Positions 9,582 to 18,679 of a stretch of 64,000 nt of DNA are shown here, piece after piece. The first letter of the stretch is position 1; the number at the start of each line of letters is the position of its first letter. Origin of the DNA: Paenibacillus aestuarii (GTDB lineage Bacteria > Bacillota > Bacilli > Paenibacillales > NBRC-103111); NCBI RefSeq assembly GCF_027789125.1, contig NZ_JAQFVF010000080.1, positions 124,001-188,000 of the forward strand, given 5' to 3'. The position numbers and the translations under genes are program-made. Below the pieces are notes generated by a model. The model had not been told where the DNA came from, did not search any database, and saw nothing but the letters and a program-made list of their open reading frames with translations.

Positions 9582-9583
9582 AT

Positions 9584-10804
9584 ATGTTTAGAGCATTACT
9601 GCGCTTATGCCTGGCAGGTATCTTGCTAGTGACCACATCCGGTTGCTGGGATAGGCAAGAAGTGGATAAGCTTGCTATCGTAACAGGACTGGGCATTGAT
9701 CTTATTAACGATCCAGAACCTTATCTCATTACAGCACAAGTGGTGAGCCCAGCCTCACAAAAAAACATGCAAGAATCTGCTCAATCCAAACCATTTGTGA
9801 CCACACTTGCCCAAGGAAAAACGATTTCAGAGGCTGTTGAAAATTTCACCAAAGAATCTCCGAGAAAAATGTTTTTTGCGCATAATAACGTAATCGTAAT
9901 GGGAGAGAAACTTGCCCAGACCGACATTTTAGACTTTATGGATTTCTTGGACCGGAGCCCCCAATTCCGCAGAAACGCCTGGCTTATCGTAACCCCTAAA
10001 ACAGCCAAGGAAGTGCTGCAGACTCAATGCGATATCCAAAAATATGCAGCTATTGGCCTAAAAGAAATGATCTACGAACGGTTCCATCCTTTTTCCAACA
10101 AAATGCAAAGAAAAGATACGATGAGCAGGCTGGAGGGCCTATCTTCTGCGGCTCTCGCGTTAAAGATTGACATTGTAAATACCGATCAGCTTGGGACACA
10201 AAAACTAAAAAAAACAGGGAACGCCTTCCAAAACCCAACTAAACAAGCCTCCGAAGGAAGGGAGCAGCTGCGACTCAGTGGTTTTTCCGTTTTCAAGAAT
10301 TATAAATTTATAGGCTACTTGAACGATGAGGAGACGCTGGGTGTGCTGTGGTATCTTAACGAACACAAAGGCTATCCGATCCGAATTTCATGCCCTTCAA
10401 CAGAACAGAAATATATGGTTTTCCTATTGCATCAAACTTCACTTGATCTGAAACCTGTCATCGATCAAGAACATTTACAAATGAAAGTTGCAGTAAAAAC
10501 TAATGCGACAGTATCGGAAAATAATTGTCAGGAAATAAGTATGTTTGATCGTGAAAATCGAGAAAAACTGGAACAGGAACTCAACAAAGCAATTAAAGAA
10601 CAAATGCTAGCGTCACTTATAAAAGTGCAACGATGGGGAAGCGATGTTTTACACTTTGCCGATGAATTTTATCAATCTAGTCCCGCGAAGTGGAAAACGA
10701 TTGCCCCGTCCTATGGCGAACATTTTGCGAAAGCAAAAGTAACCATCGATGTGAGATCGGAAATACGGCTCTCCGGTATGACCTCGGAGAGTATAAATCG
10801 ATAG
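9584..10804 (+). CDS. gerKC: Spore germination lipoprotein, Ger(x)C family (GerKC-like)
   Basis: C subunit of the germinant receptor, a lipoprotein on the outer face of the spore inner membrane, 406 residues. The signal peptide ends at LVTTSGC with lipidated Cys21, directly followed by the family signature WDRQEVDKLAIVTGLGIDL. The central domain (FAHNNVIVMGEKLA, FRRNAWLIVT) and the C-terminal domain (residues about 230-390) follow family order. It starts two bases after the A-subunit stop, so the two are translationally linked. The C-terminal end lies only nine bases from the end of the convergent B-subunit gene. The family call is certain; which receptor (GerA, GerB or GerK type) is not. Confidence 0.95.
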   Translation: MFRALLRLCLAGILLVTTSGCWDRQEVDKLAIVTGLGIDLINDPEPYLITAQVVSPASQKNMQESAQSKPFVTTLAQGKTISEAVENFTKESPRKMFFAHNNVIVMGEKLAQTDILDFMDFLDRSPQFRRNAWLIVTPKTAKEVLQTQCDIQKYAAIGLKEMIYERFHPFSNKMQRKDTMSRLEGLSSAALALKIDIVNTDQLGTQKLKKTGNAFQNPTKQASEGREQLRLSGFSVFKNYKFIGYLNDEETLGVLWYLNEHKGYPIRISCPSTEQKYMVFLLHQTSLDLKPVIDQEHLQMKVAVKTNATVSENNCQEISMFDRENREKLEQELNKAIKEQMLASLIKVQRWGSDVLHFADEFYQSSPAKWKTIAPSYGEHFAKAKVTIDVRSEIRLSGMTSESINR

Positions 10805-10813
10805 CATGTGATG

Positions 10814-11908
10814 TTATCGCACTTTCGCCCGAATAGCTCCAATGATCCAGAGCATTGTCGGGATTCCGATGATCAGAATCGGTAACGTAAAAAATTCAGA
10901 GAAATATTTGGGGTAAAAATAGTCTGATTCCATAATACTTCTTGGTAATTGAGCGATAATGAATACAATCGGAACATTAACCCAAAGAATATGCTTCCAG
11001 TTCTTCAACTTGAGGAATTGCCCCATCCCATAACTGGCCGCAAAAAAAATGACGGAAATTCGAATGAATACACTGGCCAGCCAGACGACGACGAAAATGA
11101 CATCCACATTTTGAATAAAGTCGGCAACCGAAATCACCCTCACAAGTTCAAAATAGGGATACCACATCTTGGCTGACATGGATGATCCGAAGGTTGTGAT
11201 TACCATGACTACCGTAATTGTCACCATTAGACTTGCCAAAGCTGTGCCTGCCACTGCAGCTTTAGTTGCAGCTCGAGGATTGCTGGTAAATTTAAACAAC
11301 ATGATGAGGATTACATTCTGCCCTATGATCGCTGCTGGCGGTAATGCCCCATGGATTATAGGATTGAGCGGCAGATCTTTAAAAACAGGCATTATATATT
11401 CGGAACGCCAGTTATTCACGCTTAGCAGCAGCGTTAAAATAACTATGAAGATGATAAGCGGCCCGATAAACTCGGCACACCTCCCGATCACCTCGATCCC
11501 CTGGCTTACCGCATAGACTACAACCGCTAATATACCTGCAATAATAACCCAAGACGGTGTACGAGGCATAATTAAATTCATGCGGTTTGTCAATTCGCGC
11601 ATGATAACACCAGTCACGGAGTACCACTGCACAAAATAAATCAAGACCACCAATCTACCTAGCCATTTGCCTAGAATCACTTGGGTGTATTCGACAAAAG
11701 AATAATTGGGATAAAGTTGACTTAATTTTGAAGCGGCGAATACCGCATAAACACAGAGAAAACCGCAAATGATGACGGAAATCCAAGCATTCTTGTTGGC
11801 GATGCCGATGGACTGGCCGATCGTTAACAACAAGGCAACGCCAACGGCCATTGTCGTCATGATCCAAAATATTTGAGTAGCAGATAATTGTGTTTTAACA
11901 GGCCTCAC
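10814..11908 (-). CDS. gerKB: Spore germination protein, GerAB/GerKB-type permease (endospore germination permease)
   Basis: B subunit of a germinant receptor, a member of the APC transporter superfamily with about ten membrane segments; 364 residues from the preferred GTG at 11906-11908, which has AAGGGGTG eight bases upstream. An in-frame start further upstream (to 11971) would add an unlikely extension. Family landmarks are QLSATQIFWIMTTMAVG near the start, NYSFVEYTQVILGKWLGRL, and the long hydrophobic stretches through the C-terminus. It lies opposite in direction to the A and C subunit genes and ends nine bases from the C gene. That convergent order is uncommon, since A, B and C are normally in one operon. 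B subunits bind or transport the germinant. Confidence 0.93.
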   Translation of the reverse strand: MRPVKTQLSATQIFWIMTTMAVGVALLLTIGQSIGIANKNAWISVIICGFLCVYAVFAASKLSQLYPNYSFVEYTQVILGKWLGRLVVLIYFVQWYSVTGVIMRELTNRMNLIMPRTPSWVIIAGILAVVVYAVSQGIEVIGRCAEFIGPLIIFIVILTLLLSVNNWRSEYIMPVFKDLPLNPIIHGALPPAAIIGQNVILIMLFKFTSNPRAATKAAVAGTALASLMVTITVVMVITTFGSSMSAKMWYPYFELVRVISVADFIQNVDVIFVVVWLASVFIRISVIFFAASYGMGQFLKLKNWKHILWVNVPIVFIIAQLPRSIMESDYFYPKYFSEFFTLPILIIGIPTMLWIIGAIRAKVR

Positions 11909-11975
11909 AAGACAGACACCCCTTATTGTTATCTGCCCCATTATTGACGAATTCGCTTCCAAATATAACAAAAAA

Positions 11976-11995
11976 GCCTGATGTTTCCATCAAGC
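11976..11995 (-). terminator. Terminator hairpin overlapping the stop of the LysR gene
   Basis: On the minus strand the sequence GCTTGATG GAAA CATCAGGC forms a short stem with a tetraloop and is followed directly by TTTTTT. The TGA stop of the LysR gene lies inside the stem, so the operon ends here. Confidence 0.7.
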
Positions 11996-12916
11996 TTGTA
12001 TTTTCTGCTCACAGTAAACTGCAGGTTCATCCTTCTTAATCGACTTAATGTGGGAAAAGACCAGATCGATAAATCCACTGGCAGCCTTCCCCATATATTT
12101 ATCTCTATGATAAACGATCCCAACTTCACGGCATAGCTTCGGGGCTTGGATCGGAATTGTAATCAAGTCTTCATATGGGTACATTTCGAGCAATGTTTTC
12201 GACAGAATCGTTGCCCCGATGCCCGCCCTCACTAAGCCGAACAAGGAGTCGATCGTTGTCGTTTCAATAAACGGATTCAATTCCAAACCGGCTGTTAAGC
12301 AGGTTGCATCAAGCAGCTGTCGGCACCGGTGTGTTTCGGGAAACATGACAATGGGGGTCTTTAGCACCTCTTTGAAGTCAATGTAGAGATGACCTGCCAA
12401 AGGATGGTCAGCAGTCGTTACGAAGAAAAAAGTTTCTTTATAAAGCTCTTTCACTGTTAATTGTTCATGTTCCACAGGAAGAATAGAGACAGCAAAATCT
12501 AATTCATTGTGTAAGACTTGTTCAACAACATCTTCATTGGCAATCAACTTAATCTTGATATTTGGATAATTGCGGTGATATTCGATTAATAAGGATGATA
12601 CAAGATCATTGAGTTCACCAGGCAATGCACCGATGGATAACGATCCACGTTCGACCTTTTGCAATTCCTGTAATTGCTCACGTGCATTCGCCAATGAACA
12701 TAAAGCTTTATTGGATTGCTGGTATAAGATCTTTCCAGCTTCCGTAATCTTCGTCTTCTTACCGATTCGATCAAAAAGCAGGACACCCAACTCATTCTCC
12801 AGCGCTTTGATTTGATGACTTAACGTCGGCTGTGTGATCCCCAACTTTTCTGCTGCACGTGTAAAATGGAGCTCAGCACAAATCGTCATAAAATATTCCA
12901 GTTGTCTTAGTTCCAT
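11990..12916 (-). CDS. LysR family transcriptional regulator
   Basis: LysR-type regulator of 308 residues: an N-terminal winged HTH (about 1-60: MELRQLEYFMTICAELHFTR, AAEKLGITQPTLSHQIKALE), a linker helix, and a substrate-binding domain of the periplasmic-binding-protein fold from about 90. The start has AGGTG eight bases upstream. It begins three bases after the stop of the EamA exporter gene, so it is cotranscribed with it rather than divergent, which is less usual for LysR regulators. It probably controls the exporter/MOSC operon in which it lies; the effector is unknown. Confidence 0.93.
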   Translation of the reverse strand: MELRQLEYFMTICAELHFTRAAEKLGITQPTLSHQIKALENELGVLLFDRIGKKTKITEAGKILYQQSNKALCSLANAREQLQELQKVERGSLSIGALPGELNDLVSSLLIEYHRNYPNIKIKLIANEDVVEQVLHNELDFAVSILPVEHEQLTVKELYKETFFFVTTADHPLAGHLYIDFKEVLKTPIVMFPETHRCRQLLDATCLTAGLELNPFIETTTIDSLFGLVRAGIGATILSKTLLEMYPYEDLITIPIQAPKLCREVGIVYHRDKYMGKAASGFIDLVFSHIKSIKKDEPAVYCEQKIQA

Positions 12917-12919
12917 AGA

Positions 12920-13813
12920 TCATTCACCTCGAGATGCCGGCTTCGTTATTTCGCTGAAACAGATGCCGATCAAGATTAACAGCACGCCTAACCACCGGAA
13001 CCAGGAGACGGATTCACCCAATAAAAAGTAGGCGCTCACCACTGTGACTGGTAATTCAATAGCACTTAGCACCCCAGCCATCCGGCCGCCAATTTTCGGT
13101 ATCGAAACCAGCATGAATAAGATCGGCAGAACTTGTCCTATTAATCCGGTGACGATTCCCCATCCGAATAATCCGTGTAACAGCACACCGGAAGCTAAGT
13201 ATGTCGGAGGGTACATCGGAAATAGCGCAATTGCACCAATAGTGAGCGTCAGTGCGGCACGTGCCAACGGTGAAGATTGATCTGTCATATACTCAGGTAA
13301 GTACAGACTGATGCCAAAACAAACCGCGGCAAGCAAACCATAGCCGATTGCGATCCACGACAGATCCGGTAGTTTGGATTGAAACAGACCAACAGCTAAT
13401 ACCGTTCCTGCAAGAATGAACGCTATGCCGATCCACTTCTGTACCGATGGTAGGACCCTTTTCACAATGATATCTAATAAGGTTACAATCCAGGTGACCT
13501 GAAACAGTAAAACGATACTCAAAGAAACTGGCAGCATCGTAATGGATTTAAAATAGAAAAAAATCGCCCAAGCAGAAGTGGCACCTGTTCCAACTAAAAA
13601 TACCCAATCCTTCCCCCTCGGAAAGCGGGTTTTTCGGATGACCGGTAAAAGGATTATCCAGAGTATGACGACACCAAAACCATATTGTGCATTGGTTAAA
13701 TCCATGATAGTGAAGCCCTTGGCGTATAAGTAATCGACAAGGGGTGCAGTAAATCCCAGGAAAGATGCTGCTAAGAGCATAAGAAGTATATGAATCCATT
13801 TTGAATGCAACAT
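12920..13813 (-). CDS. EamA/DMT superfamily transporter
   Basis: Integral membrane protein of 297 residues with ten predicted helices arranged as two EamA repeats (about 5-140 and 150-290). Typical family stretches are AASFLGFTAPLVDYLYAKGF, VSLSIVLLFQVTWIVTLLD in repeat one and ELPVTVVSAYFLLGESVSWFRWLGVLLI (only partly quoted in concept) in repeat two. GGAGG precedes the ATG. Members of this family export amino acids or other metabolites, but the substrate here is unknown. It is located between the MOSC gene (24 bases upstream) and the LysR gene (three bases downstream), forming one transcription unit. Confidence 0.9.
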   Translation of the reverse strand: MLHSKWIHILLMLLAASFLGFTAPLVDYLYAKGFTIMDLTNAQYGFGVVILWIILLPVIRKTRFPRGKDWVFLVGTGATSAWAIFFYFKSITMLPVSLSIVLLFQVTWIVTLLDIIVKRVLPSVQKWIGIAFILAGTVLAVGLFQSKLPDLSWIAIGYGLLAAVCFGISLYLPEYMTDQSSPLARAALTLTIGAIALFPMYPPTYLASGVLLHGLFGWGIVTGLIGQVLPILFMLVSIPKIGGRMAGVLSAIELPVTVVSAYFLLGESVSWFRWLGVLLILIGICFSEITKPASRGE

Positions 13814-13837
13814 CTTAACCTCCCTAAATTTCCTTAA

Positions 13838-14653
13838 TTATACAAAAGTCAGTTTATCACCACGACGCAGTGTACCCGATTGAATTACATTGGCGTAAAC
13901 ACCGACACAGCCTTGATTGTGTTGAACGGCTGTTTTGAGTACCTCCAAATCTTTGGGCAGATCTCCTTGCGCCAATGTAGTCATCACGCAGCGCTTCGTC
14001 GGCTGTATGATACGCAAGCGAACCTCTTCGCCCAAGCGAAGCTCTCTTCCTACCCAATCATTTTCTGCAAATGCCTCACCCGGAACATCAATCACAAGAT
14101 TAGGGCGGAAACGGCGAACTTCCAATCTGCTTTCCGGAATTAGTCGGCGCAGCCGGTTTAATGTCGCCGTGGTCATGATATGAACCATAGCAATATCAAA
14201 AAAAGTACCTGCAGGCGCTGTTCGGGTAAACACCGTATTCTTATTCGTGAGCACATCGATATCTGGAATGTATCCTTCGAATTGGATATCCTGATCGAAC
14301 ATTTCAGACGCCTTGATGATTTGCAGCGGCTTGCCAAAGTTATCAGACAACATCTGGTTCAGATGTCCTTCATTGCTTAAGCCGTGTGTGCCATCCGGAA
14401 ATGTAACCCTAACCTGGGGCAGTGGCTGCCCCGGCTCAGGCGGCTCGAAATATGAAGCATGGTATTCAAACATCCGTGGCCATTTGAGCGGGTTCTTGGC
14501 ATTGACAAGCTTACCTGTTGTCGTGTCGACTAGCGCATAAGCCCGATCTCCATAAACGCCCTTATCTGTCATATAGCAAGCATTCAGTTCTTCCCCCATC
14601 ATCGATTTCACGGGGTATCTCCAGATGGATACAATGTTGGCTGCTGAGCTCAT
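13838..14653 (-). CDS. MOSC domain-containing protein (YcbX/mARC-like)
   Basis: 271-residue protein with an N-terminal MOSC beta-barrel domain (about 1-115: VSIWRYPVKSMMGEELNACY, GDRAYALVD) and a C-terminal MOSC domain (about 125-270) with the conserved cysteine in PTKRCVMTTLAQGDLPKD. MOSC proteins bind molybdenum cofactor or transfer sulfur and, in the YcbX/mARC group, reduce N-hydroxylated compounds. No extra ferredoxin domain is present. It is the first gene of a likely operon with EamA and LysR, and starts 16 bases after the first TDT transporter gene ends. The family call is solid; whether it is a reductase is inference. Confidence 0.92.
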   Translation of the reverse strand: MSSAANIVSIWRYPVKSMMGEELNACYMTDKGVYGDRAYALVDTTTGKLVNAKNPLKWPRMFEYHASYFEPPEPGQPLPQVRVTFPDGTHGLSNEGHLNQMLSDNFGKPLQIIKASEMFDQDIQFEGYIPDIDVLTNKNTVFTRTAPAGTFFDIAMVHIMTTATLNRLRRLIPESRLEVRRFRPNLVIDVPGEAFAENDWVGRELRLGEEVRLRIIQPTKRCVMTTLAQGDLPKDLEVLKTAVQHNQGCVGVYANVIQSGTLRRGDKLTFV

Positions 14654-14669
14654 GCTTTCCCCCCTTTTT

Positions 14670-15656
14670 TCATCCCTGTAACAGCTTCCCGCTGAACAGA
14701 ATAATTAATGTTCGTACAAAAAGAACCACCACCACGATCGTTAAAAGCAGCAATATGATTGCCGCGATAGCTTTTAACGGCCACCCATTGACGTGAATGG
14801 CATATTTCAAGGCAGCATTACTGAGGGCTGCCATAGGGAAACTGACCGCCCACCAGGAAGCACCGAATTTGATCGTTCTTTTAAATACTTTAAATGCAAG
14901 TACAATAAACAGGAACAGACCGAAATAATAAAGGATTGCAGCAAAATTATCGATCCGCTGCATGAAATTCGTATAGCCGAGAAACCCCACCTCGAACGGA
15001 GCAATCATGATGATCATGGAGGGCATCAGTCCCATCGGGAGGGCATCATGATGAATCAAACGATTGATAATCAGGGTGAAGAAAATGAGCGCTACAAAGC
15101 CCCCGATCCCAAGACTCAATAAATTGACCTCGTGAGCCCAGGCAAAAGGCATCGTTCCACCAGCAACGGCGATATCAATTGTTGCCACGCCGGGAATCAA
15201 CCATGCCGGCACGGCATGAGCAGGATCCAGCTTGCCTTTCAACAAGCGGGAAATAATGATATAACTTAATGCCAGGGTAAGAACCATCCCGATCACCCAC
15301 ACAATTTCGCCAAGCGCCTGCTGATAATGACTCAGTACTGAGGATAACAGCAAAATCGCAATCGTAATCGTCCCGAAGAAATTTCCTGAGATTGGGTGCG
15401 TAAACTCTGCCGAAACTTTTTGAGGGTATCTTGCCCATTTCACCAAGTATCCGATCGTAAGTAGAACAAACACGAGAATCGCGATAGCACCAATAAGGTC
15501 TGCGATGACAGGCGAGGTGTGAAAAAGCTGATGGGAAAGCCGCCAAGCCAATGAAAGACCAGAAATCCCCATAACCGAGCCGAATAAATTCACCGGCAGG
15601 TATTGAATGGATCCGATTTTGCCCGCTTGGTCAGGTTGCGCTGCTGTCAATTCCAT
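14670..15656 (-). CDS. TDT/SLAC1 (tellurite-resistance/dicarboxylate) family transporter, copy 1
   Basis: Membrane protein of 328 residues with about ten helices, in the TehA/Mae1/SLAC1 family of anion channels and dicarboxylate transporters. The family block PVNLFGSVMGISGLSLAWR near the N-terminus and ISGNFFGTITIAILLLSSV are clear. The closely similar second copy lies 1.1 kb away (16731-17714), with most of the N-terminal and pore-lining helices conserved between them. It is followed after 16 bases by the MOSC gene, so it could be cotranscribed with that group. The substrate may be C4-dicarboxylate, sulfite or another anion; the sequence does not decide. Confidence 0.9.
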   Translation of the reverse strand: MELTAAQPDQAGKIGSIQYLPVNLFGSVMGISGLSLAWRLSHQLFHTSPVIADLIGAIAILVFVLLTIGYLVKWARYPQKVSAEFTHPISGNFFGTITIAILLLSSVLSHYQQALGEIVWVIGMVLTLALSYIIISRLLKGKLDPAHAVPAWLIPGVATIDIAVAGGTMPFAWAHEVNLLSLGIGGFVALIFFTLIINRLIHHDALPMGLMPSMIIMIAPFEVGFLGYTNFMQRIDNFAAILYYFGLFLFIVLAFKVFKRTIKFGASWWAVSFPMAALSNAALKYAIHVNGWPLKAIAAIILLLLTIVVVVLFVRTLIILFSGKLLQG

Positions 15657-15825
15657 AAGCTCACCACTTTCACCTTGAATTGTTGTTGAAATCTTGTCAG
15701 TAGCGGTAGTTATTATTTGTCACTGACAGATAGACAATTCATGTGTGAATTTCACCGTATGATGCTTTTCTTCACGCTCGCATTTTAGAAAACACATTCC
15801 TATCCTATTTCATCCTTTTTTTCCA

Positions 15826-16461
15826 TTACACAGAATTCCTATGATTATGGCTGTTTTCGATTTCAATAGCCAGCACATTAAGCTTCACAATTGCTTCTAC
15901 TGTCTTTTGTAGTTCAAGTGAAGGCACAAGTGGAGCTTTTGCATAAAACATATGCAGGCCAAGTAGCTTACGGCTTGGAGCAAGTAACGGAAATAGCCAG
16001 CAAGAACGAATCCCGCATGCTTTTAGAACGTCATTAAACTCTTTTGTAAAAGTGCGTTTAGATGGGATTTCAGTCATTAGTGCCGGTTCTATGAAATTAG
16101 TTTCTTTTTCAAAAGGATATAAAGATAGCACTTCGTGGTCTAGAAATTGATGCTTAAATGAGCTAAATGGTAATTCTCTAGGACGACAAGTCTCCCATTC
16201 GCCATTCTCACGAATCAGATAAATGGAACCGAATACTTGATCATCAAAGAGTAAATCGTACTGTTGCATAATTTCATATACAATTTGACTCAGTGGCTCC
16301 CCTAAAGCAATGTGATGCAATACACTTATTTGAGCTTGAATCATTTTGTTTTGGAGCTTGATCGCATCATAACTCTCATAGATCGTCTTGATGTCCTCAT
16401 GGTTTGCTGATGTCACAGCCTTCGAATGCTGCCCCTTTTCCAATGCGTCATCCACGTTCAC
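15826..16461 (-). CDS. GAF domain-containing protein
   Basis: Soluble protein of about 211 residues. A short helical region (about 20-60) precedes a GAF-like domain (about 60-205), with the pattern FGSIYLIRENGEW, IRSCWLFPLLAPSRKLLGLHMFYA and a final helix EAIVKLNVLAIEIEN, typical of GAF sensor domains. The GTG at 16459-16461 lies inside the AAGGAGTGAA ribosome site, so translation may start at the in-frame GTG two codons later. There is no output domain. Just upstream on the same strand is a remnant of a methyl-accepting chemotaxis protein tail, so the gene may once have stood next to a chemoreceptor. Ligand and role unknown. Confidence 0.8.
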   Translation of the reverse strand: MNVDDALEKGQHSKAVTSANHEDIKTIYESYDAIKLQNKMIQAQISVLHHIALGEPLSQIVYEIMQQYDLLFDDQVFGSIYLIRENGEWETCRPRELPFSSFKHQFLDHEVLSLYPFEKETNFIEPALMTEIPSKRTFTKEFNDVLKACGIRSCWLFPLLAPSRKLLGLHMFYAKAPLVPSLELQKTVEAIVKLNVLAIEIENSHNHRNSV

Positions 16462-16500
16462 TCCTTCTGATATGTTGTTTTGTCTTAAGAGGATATAACT

Positions 16501-16605
16501 TTAGAGATGAAATTGACTAGTCATCTTCTTGAGTTCACCTGCCAAATCTTGCAAAGACTTCGACGAAGCATCCACTTGATCCATCCTTGTGATCATAGAT
16601 AACTG
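16501..16605 (-). pseudogene. C-terminal remnant of a methyl-accepting chemotaxis protein
   Basis: The minus strand encodes MDQVDASSKSLQDLAGELKK followed by MTSQFHL and a TAA stop at 16501-16503, in one open frame from about 16605. This matches the conserved last helix of chemoreceptors (pattern AMxQIDASSKELxxLAEDL). No upstream chemoreceptor reading frame exists, a TGA stop lies at 16606-16608, and no start codon with a ribosome site is present. It is read as a leftover 3' end after deletion of the rest of the gene. Confidence 0.65.
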
Positions 16606-16625
16606 TCATACGCTCGCTTACGAAA

Positions 16626-16654
16626 AATCCCTTTTCGGCCATCGAAAAGGGATT
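16626..16654 (-). terminator. Rho-independent terminator after the second TDT transporter gene
   Basis: Perfect 12-bp stem (AATCCCTTTTCG paired with CGAAAAGGGATT) around a five-base loop, followed on the minus strand by TTTT. It lies 77 bases after the TDT copy 2 stop codon. Confidence 0.75.
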
Positions 16655-16730
16655 CGTTATGATGGAATTCAAACTCAGCATGTATAGTTGTGAGAAGGCG
16701 CATGGTTAAGTGCGCCCCTCCTTTAAGGAC

Positions 16731-17714
16731 TTATCCTTTAAGCAAATTTCCGTTAAAGAGAATGTTCAATGTGCGAATAAAGAGAACGACAAGTACAATC
16801 GTTAACAACGCCAGGATGATCGCGGCGATGGCAATTAATAGCCAAGAATGTACGAACATCGCATATTTCAAAGCCGCATTGCTGAGCGCAGCCATTGGAA
16901 AGCTTACTGCCCACCATGAAGCGCCGAATGGTACTGTTTTTTTGAATACTTTAAAAAATAAGACAACGAACAAGAACAAACCGAAGTAGAATAAGACTGA
17001 AGCAAATTGGTCAATTCGTTGCATAAAGTTCGTATATCCCAAGAAACCCACTTCAAAAGGTGCAATCATAATGATCATGGATGGCATTAATCCTGCAGGC
17101 AGTGGAGATTGATGAATCAATCGGGATAGAATAATCGTGAAGAAAACCAAAGCGACAACTCCACCAATTGCCAACGACATTAAGTTGATTTCATGTGCCC
17201 ACGGAAATGGCATCGTACCACCAGCCACCGCGATATCAATCGTGGCAACCCCAGGAATCAACCAAGCTGGAACAGCATTGCCCGGCTCCACATTACCCTT
17301 CAACAAGCGTGAAACGATGATAAAACTAAGCGCTAAGGTCGTAACCATTCCAATCATCCAAACAACTTGCCCTAAGCCTTGACTATAATTACCCAAGACT
17401 GAAGACAGTAAGAGAATAGCAATTGTGATGGTACCGAAGAAATTCCCAGCAATCGGATGCGTAAATTCTCCAGCTACTTTCTGTGGGTACAGAGCCCATT
17501 TGGATATATAGCCTATGCTTAACGCGATAAACATCAGAACAGCTACAATACCAATGATGTCCGCGATGAGAGGGGAAGTTCCAAACAGCTTGCTCGCTTG
17601 TCTCCAAGCTAAGGACAAACCTGAAATACCCATAACCGACCCGAATAAATTGACTGGTAGAAACTGAATCGAACCAATACTTCTTTGTTTCGGTACGGCA
17701 GTCATGGTTTGCAT
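16731..17714 (-). CDS. TDT/SLAC1 family transporter, copy 2
   Basis: 327-residue paralogue of the transporter at 14670-15656, with the same ten-helix layout and matching blocks (PVNLFGSVMGISGLSLAWRQ, LSRLIHQSPLPAGLMPSMII, SFPMAALSNAALKYAM). The two genes appear to be a local duplication separated by the GAF gene and the chemoreceptor remnant. Unlike copy 1 it has its own terminator and a promoter region shared with the divergent GntR regulator. That region carries TTAACTGG and GGTTAACC elements (17751-17772) and an AACTAGTT element (17887-17894). It is probably controlled by that GntR protein. Substrate unknown. Confidence 0.9.
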   Translation of the reverse strand: MQTMTAVPKQRSIGSIQFLPVNLFGSVMGISGLSLAWRQASKLFGTSPLIADIIGIVAVLMFIALSIGYISKWALYPQKVAGEFTHPIAGNFFGTITIAILLLSSVLGNYSQGLGQVVWMIGMVTTLALSFIIVSRLLKGNVEPGNAVPAWLIPGVATIDIAVAGGTMPFPWAHEINLMSLAIGGVVALVFFTIILSRLIHQSPLPAGLMPSMIIMIAPFEVGFLGYTNFMQRIDQFASVLFYFGLFLFVVLFFKVFKKTVPFGASWWAVSFPMAALSNAALKYAMFVHSWLLIAIAAIILALLTIVLVVLFIRTLNILFNGNLLKG

Positions 17715-17740
17715 GGTTGGTCACCACTTTCTTTTTTATT

Positions 17741-17897
17741 TGTTGTTTAATTAACTGGTTGTTTGGTTAACCTGATATTTATACTAATACTGAACTCGCT
17801 TTTTGTCAATACCTTCACAAGCGATGTTGTAACGGTGAATTACTTGCAACATCCGCACATATTGTTTAAACTTAATATGACCAAATAACTAGTTAAT
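17741..17897. promoter_or_regulatory. Divergent promoter region with GntR-type palindromes and an inverted repeat
   Basis: Between the TDT copy 2 gene and the GntR gene are TTAATTAACTGG (around 17750-17758), GGTTAACC (17765-17772) and AACTAGTT (17887-17894), all variants of the palindrome also found near 25.8, 26.0, 30.4 and 32.35 kb. A separate inverted repeat with arms GCGATGTTG and CAACATCCGC lies at 17821-17856. The position between a transporter and a divergent GntR gene is the usual place for an autoregulatory operator. Confidence 0.5.
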
Positions 17898-17919
17898 CAA
17901 TAAGGTTGGTGAAAGCACA

Positions 17920-18597
17920 ATGAACGCAAAAATAGAGTCCTTAATAAACATCGATCAACAATCACCTTTACCGATTAATATTCAAATTAAAGAACAGATC
18001 AAATTACTCATTAGTAATGAGGTGCTCTCGCCCGGTGATGACCTGCCTTCCACGAACCAGTTAGCCGACCACCTCGCGATAAATAGAAACACGATACAGT
18101 GGGTATACTCACAATTGAAGGATGATGGGTTGTTGATTATGCAAAAAGGCCGCGGTACTCGAATTGCTGATGAGGCGAACATTGAGGAATTTAAGCGGAA
18201 TAACCCTTACTATCCTTTCGTCCAAGAAATGATGACTCGGTCCAGTGAAGCCAGCTATCATCCGGAAAACCTGCTTCTCGCAGGCTTTGCTTATTTACAG
18301 TTGTACGGTAAATCCGTTAAAACACATCCGACTTATTTGTTCATTGAGTGTAAAGTCCAATCGTGCTACTTCTATTTAAATGAAATTGTCAAACATACAT
18401 CCGCAGAAATTCTTAGCATCGATATCGATGCTCCAGAATCGGAGCTGCTAGCCTCCATTAGGCAAGCTGATGTAATCGTAACGACCACAGAACGCAGCGA
18501 CCGCGTCAGAAATCTACAAGGCGCCGCAGGCAAAACGATAATCACCGTTGGCGACCCTAACGATGTCTCACTGTTACTTCGGCTCATACAACCATAA
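17920..18597 (+). CDS. GntR family transcriptional regulator
   Basis: 225-residue regulator with an N-terminal GntR winged HTH (about 12-85: PLPINIQIKEQIKLLISNEV, then SPGDDLPSTNQLADHLAINR and a GLLIMQKGRGTRIAD wing). The C-terminal part (about 95-225) is not the usual FCD or UTRA domain. It ends in DVIVTTTERSDRVRNL and TIITVGDPNDVSLLLRLIQ, which could be a small alpha/beta effector domain. The ATG has GGTTGGTGAAAG upstream. It is divergent from TDT copy 2. It is the best in-window candidate for the protein that binds the repeated AACTAGTTAACTAGTT-type palindromes, an inference not shown by sequence. Confidence 0.88.
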   Translation: MNAKIESLINIDQQSPLPINIQIKEQIKLLISNEVLSPGDDLPSTNQLADHLAINRNTIQWVYSQLKDDGLLIMQKGRGTRIADEANIEEFKRNNPYYPFVQEMMTRSSEASYHPENLLLAGFAYLQLYGKSVKTHPTYLFIECKVQSCYFYLNEIVKHTSAEILSIDIDAPESELLASIRQADVIVTTTERSDRVRNLQGAAGKTIITVGDPNDVSLLLRLIQP

Positions 18598-18679
18598 TGT
18601 CTCTTACTACAATGAAACAGGTCATTTTGAAGAAATGATTAAACCAGCTCCTTGTGTTAACCTTGCGTTTCACAGCAGA

